This document shows, piece after piece, positions 61,501 through 64,000 of a stretch of 64,000 bases of DNA (position 1 is the stretch's first letter; each line of letters begins with the position of its first letter). Origin of the DNA: Lonicera japonica. Taxonomy: Eukaryota; Streptophyta; Magnoliopsida; Dipsacales; Caprifoliaceae. The notes beneath the pieces were generated by a model. The model saw only the letters and a list, made by a program, of their open reading frames with translations, did not search any database and was not told the origin of the DNA. The translations under genes were made by a program, and so were the position numbers. The stretch is taken from NCBI GenBank assembly GCA_021464415.1, contig CM038467.1, positions 50,015,309 to 50,079,308 on the forward strand. Reading direction: 5' to 3'.

Positions 61501-61715
61501 AGTCATTTGAATGGCCTGCCTTGGAGAAGCTCAAGATATATGGTTGTTGCAATTTAACGAAGTTACCTTTCAACAAAGATAACGTGAAGAACTTGAGTTC
61601 CCTTGAAGCAGAGGAAAAATGGTGGGACGCATTGCTATGGCAAGACTGCACGGTGAAAGTGCGGCTTCAGCCTTACTGCTCCCTACATGTAATGTTTCTT
61701 CTGATAAAGATTTGA
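58574..61715 (+). pseudogene. CC-NB-ARC-LRR resistance-gene relative (CNL), disabled
   Basis: CNL proteins are intracellular immune receptors that bind ATP through NB-ARC and sense pathogen effects. Frame from ATG 58574: MAEIAGAAAGIVSGVMSLK and a coiled coil. A frameshift between about 58745 and 58790 follows, and the third frame resumes NNWILEVTKLEKDVEEIEAK. NB-ARC: P-loop GMMGTGKTT (59109), FDLVIWVNVS, kinase-2 CLVLLDGV (59343; usual LLDDV, second D lost), GSKIVLTTR (59418), CDNLPFVIKMIA in place of GLPL, CFLYCALYPEE (59776). MHK stands in place of MHD in VKMHKLIRKVA (59949). LRRs follow to a C-terminus ending WWDALLWQDCTVKVRLQP. In-frame stops: TAA 59310-59312 and TGA 61182-61184, the latter where Trp is usual. 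Layout resembles the RPS2/At4g27190 type. A 3' splice-like TGTGGTACAG lies at 58549-58558, so a 5' leader intron is possible. Three simple lesions suggest fairly recent loss. Confidence 0.9.
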
Positions 61716-62224
61716 TCAAGATTTTATTTATTTATTTTTGTTTGATAATGCCCAAGTCTACCTATTTCAATATACAACATATAAATCAATATCATAGATG
61801 TGTAAATGTCAATGTAGTTGTGAAAACCACTTTTTTAACATTCATTATTCATCTCTCTCTCTCTCTCCTCTCTCTCTGTCTCTGCTATTCAACCACTTCA
61901 CATGAGTTACGTGGATTTCCCAATTTAAATTTTGGGATGCAAAAAACTCAAACCATGTAATCTCTCTCTCTCTCTCTCATTGTGATTCAACCACTTCACA
62001 CGAGTTTACATGGATTTCCCAATTTAAAATTCAAGAATGCACAAAACTTGAACCAGGTAAATTGCTAATGTCTAAACTAGTATGTGAACCCATGCTTCAA
62101 TAGCTAAATATAGCCCTATAACCAAGCTATCTCCTGAGCCAACTACCTAACTTGAACTTCAATTGAAAGCATTGGTGACCTTAACCTCAAACTTCAGTGT
62201 TTAATATAACTATTTTTTTTTCAA
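61716..62224. repeat. (CT)n microsatellites in a 100-bp tandem duplication
   Basis: (TC)n tracts at 61851-61882 and 61959-61979, each followed by 'TTCAACCACTTCACA.GAGTT', then 'GGATTTCCCAATTTAAA'. Two diverged copies (about 61885-61960 and 61985-62060). No gene. Confidence 0.75.
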
Positions 62225-62689
62225 TGTTCCTAGCCGATTGACCAAGATACAGCCCCCTGTGAGTTTTTGGCTCACATTTGGTGAAAGTGGGATTTTGGGC
62301 AGTGGACTCCATGATCGATCATGGGTTGCCCATGATCGATCATGGTCCAAGGCAATTTTCCCTTTATATGTTGTTTTGGCTCATTTGTGCACAAAACTTG
62401 GTTTTTGCCTAGAATTTAGTTGAGAGCTAAATTTTGTGAGAAAATTTTTCTTGTGTGCTTGTAATCACTCTTTGTTCCAATTATCAATAGAAGCTATCGT
62501 CTGTGTGGATTAGTGGCTTTTACGCCGACACCACGGTAAAACCTTGTCTTGCGCAATTATTTCTTTATTTCCTATTTCTCTATTGTGGGTGTACTTTTTT
62601 GTGTCGGTTCTTCTTTCGGGTATACCAAGTGAGCTTGTGAGATCCCTCCCCGTTGCGTCGTGCTCGGTTGTGAGCGGTTTGGCGCAACA
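62225..62689 (+). mobile_element. 5' LTR of a Tork/Tnt1-like copia element
   Basis: Starts TGTTCCTAGCCG and ends GGTTTGGCGCAACA, followed by AAT and the primer-binding site. About 465 bp. TATA-like and leader features are not clear-cut. It holds two perfect CCATGATCGATCATGG palindromes (62309-62345). The left border is inferred from the TGTT/AACA ends; the 3' LTR lies outside the window. Confidence 0.7.
62309..62345. repeat. Two perfect 16-base palindromes, 21 bp apart
   Basis: CCATGATCGATCATGG at 62309-62324 and again at 62330-62345, centres 21 bases apart. The same core as in the inverted gypsy-type solo LTR at 9252-9284, though this is a copia LTR. Confidence 0.95.
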
Positions 62690-62692
62690 AAT

Positions 62693-62704
62693 TGGTATCA
62701 GAGC
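62693..62704 (+). other. Primer-binding site, tRNA-iMet type
   Basis: TGGTATCAGAGC, a perfect match to the usual complement of the initiator methionine tRNA 3' end, three bases after the LTR. Confidence 0.92.
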
Positions 62705-62820
62705 CTAAAACGAGAGAGGTGGGTTTTGTGTCGCACGCCAAGTGTTTGATAAAATTCCCAAGTGAGATTTTTTTAATCTTTGACTCGTTGTTGGTTTGTC
62801 AAGTTCTTTGGTGATTGAAG

Positions 62821-64000
62821 ATGACTACTTCTAAGACCTCAAAGGTGTCAGCGATAAAGTTTGACGTAGAGAAATTCGACGGAAAGTTGGTCAATTTCGG
62901 CATGTGGCAATGCCAAATGCGCGATGTCTTGATCCAACAGGAGTTGCATAAGGCATTGTTGGGTGTGGCAGCTAAGCCCACGACGATGACAGATGTTGAA
63001 TGGGAAGAGTATGATTTGAAGGCTTGTAGCACTATCCGGTTGCATCTTGCTCAAAATGTGATATACTATGTTATGCGTGAGAAATCCGCGGCTAGCATAT
63101 GGAAGATACTGGAAGAGAAGTACATGATGAAGAGCATAGAGAACCGTCTCTATCTCAAGAAGAAGTTGTTCCGGTTTGAATATGCTAGAGGTACATCAAT
63201 GAGTGAGCATGTCGATGAGTTTAACAAGATGATTTCGGATTTGTTAAACTTGAACGAGGACGTGAAAGATGAGGATAAGGCTATCTTGTTGCTCAATTCA
63301 CTTCCGGAATCCTATGACCATTTGAGCACCACTTTGTTATATGGTAAGGATTCAGTGAAATATGAGGACGTTTCTTTGGCACTGCTTGGAAATGAGCAGA
63401 GACAGAGGGAGAAATGTAGTACATCGTCCGATGCGTTGGTGACGCGGGGAAGGACAGATGATCGGAAACAAGTAAAGCACAACAACTCTCGGTCCAAGTC
63501 ACGTACTAAGTACTTGGATAACATGGAATGTTACAAGTGCAAAAGGAAAGGGCATATGAAGAAGAATTGTCCTAACGCTTGGGTAGACAAAGGGAAGAAG
63601 AAGAATGCGGATGATACCGCGAATTCTGTTACTTCAGGGGATGATAATTTCGAGAGTATGCTAGTGGTTACTCCTAGGGAAAGCTCAACGGACGAGTGGA
63701 TTTTAGACTCGGGTTGTTCATACCACATGTGTCCAAACAAGGACCTTTTCCATACCTTGACGAAGGTGAATGGAGGAACGGTTTTGATGGGCAATGATCA
63801 CGTTTGTAGGACGGAGGGTATTGGAACGATCAAGTTGAAGCTACATGACGGAGCAATCAGAACTCTGAATGAAGTTAGGTACATCCCGGATCTAAAGAAG
63901 AATTTGATTTCTTTGGGTTCTTTAGATTCCAACGGGTGCAAGATTGTGCTCGAGAATGGAATGCTAAAGGTTACTTCCGGTGCCTTAGTGTTGATGAAGG
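62821..64000 (+). CDS. Ty1/copia gag-pol polyprotein, intact, truncated by window edge (Tork/Tnt1-like)
   Basis: An uninterrupted frame of 393 codons from ATG 62821 to the edge, 116 bases after the primer-binding site. Gag (residues about 1-220): KFDGKLVNFGMWQCQMRDVL, KAILLLNSLPESYDHL and LALLGNEQR follow the Tnt1/Tork gag pattern (UBN2 type). Zinc knuckle CYKCKRKGHMKKNC at residues 237-250 has all CCHC residues and binds RNA in the particle. Protease: WILDSGCSYHMC, catalytic Asp at residue 296 in the DSG motif. The frame then enters the GAG-pre-integrase region (EVRYIPDLKKNLISLGSL; NGCKIVLENG). Integrase, RT and RNase H must lie outside the window. No stop or frameshift is seen, unlike every other element here, so it is the youngest and perhaps still capable of expression. 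Confidence 0.95.
   Translation, partial: MTTSKTSKVSAIKFDVEKFDGKLVNFGMWQCQMRDVLIQQELHKALLGVAAKPTTMTDVEWEEYDLKACSTIRLHLAQNVIYYVMREKSAASIWKILEEKYMMKSIENRLYLKKKLFRFEYARGTSMSEHVDEFNKMISDLLNLNEDVKDEDKAILLLNSLPESYDHLSTTLLYGKDSVKYEDVSLALLGNEQRQREKCSTSSDALVTRGRTDDRKQVKHNNSRSKSRTKYLDNMECYKCKRKGHMKKNCPNAWVDKGKKKNADDTANSVTSGDDNFESMLVVTPRESSTDEWILDSGCSYHMCPNKDLFHTLTKVNGGTVLMGNDHVCRTEGIGTIKLKLHDGAIRTLNEVRYIPDLKKNLISLGSLDSNGCKIVLENGMLKVTSGALVLMK

Noticed and set aside
1..64000. tRNA or rRNA genes
   Set aside because: No cloverleaf-type box A/box B pairs or rRNA-like stretches were noticed; the only tRNA-related words are primer-binding sites.

Overview
This is a transposon-dominated stretch of a plant nuclear genome, almost certainly a eudicot. 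The evidence is plant-type Ty1/copia and Ty3/gypsy retrotransposons, L1-type LINE fragments, Stowaway, hAT and Harbinger-like MITEs, and a CC-NB-ARC-LRR resistance-gene relative. The DNA is AT-rich and only one long open reading frame is intact: the gag-protease start of a young Tnt1/Tork-like copia element running off the right edge. The species cannot be fixed from the sequence.

Layout. 1-16.2 kb is a nest of LTR retrotransposons. An element with a 3.4-kb LTR and a short internal region (about 2 kb, with only a gag remnant) has its 5' LTR cut twice. The first cut is by the 3' LTR of a gypsy element entering from the left edge (5-bp target duplication GATGT). The second is by a solo LTR (duplication AAAAC) that itself holds an inverted solo LTR related to the host element. 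16.2-22.9 kb holds an Athila-like LTR, a decayed gypsy gag with LTR on the minus strand, a fold-back MITE and a piece of gypsy RT/RNase H. 22.9-27.3 kb has no gene but old segmental duplications and a TIR element. 27.3-29.1 kb is a decayed 'putative gypsy type transposon' ORF (PF04195-like) on the minus strand. 29-41.4 kb is a MITE field; target duplications are visible for several elements.

41.4-54.8 kb is a second nest. A minus-strand copia element is arranged as internal-LTR-internal-LTR, with a solo gypsy-type LTR (duplication TATAC) inside the shared LTR. Next comes another minus-strand LTR, then a 6.3-kb plus-strand copia element with 177-bp LTRs whose integrase gene is broken by an organelle-like segment and by a LINE 3' fragment. 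55.0-58.2 kb is a hAT element with a perfect 8-bp duplication (CTTCCAAT) that contains a 2.5-kb LINE. Its right end lies 366 bp from the start codon of the NLR.

The NLR (58.6-61.7 kb) is the only host-type gene seen. All NB-ARC blocks are recognisable, but it carries a frameshift in the coiled coil and two in-frame stops, so it is called a pseudogene.

The least ordinary signal is short GATCGATC-type palindromes inside LTRs. Two copies of the 3.4-kb LTR family each hold four palindromes with the same centre-to-centre spacing (20-41-21 bp) but different words. Arrays of similar design with 17-21-bp steps occur in an unrelated solo LTR at 43.0 kb and in the Tork LTR at 62.3 kb.
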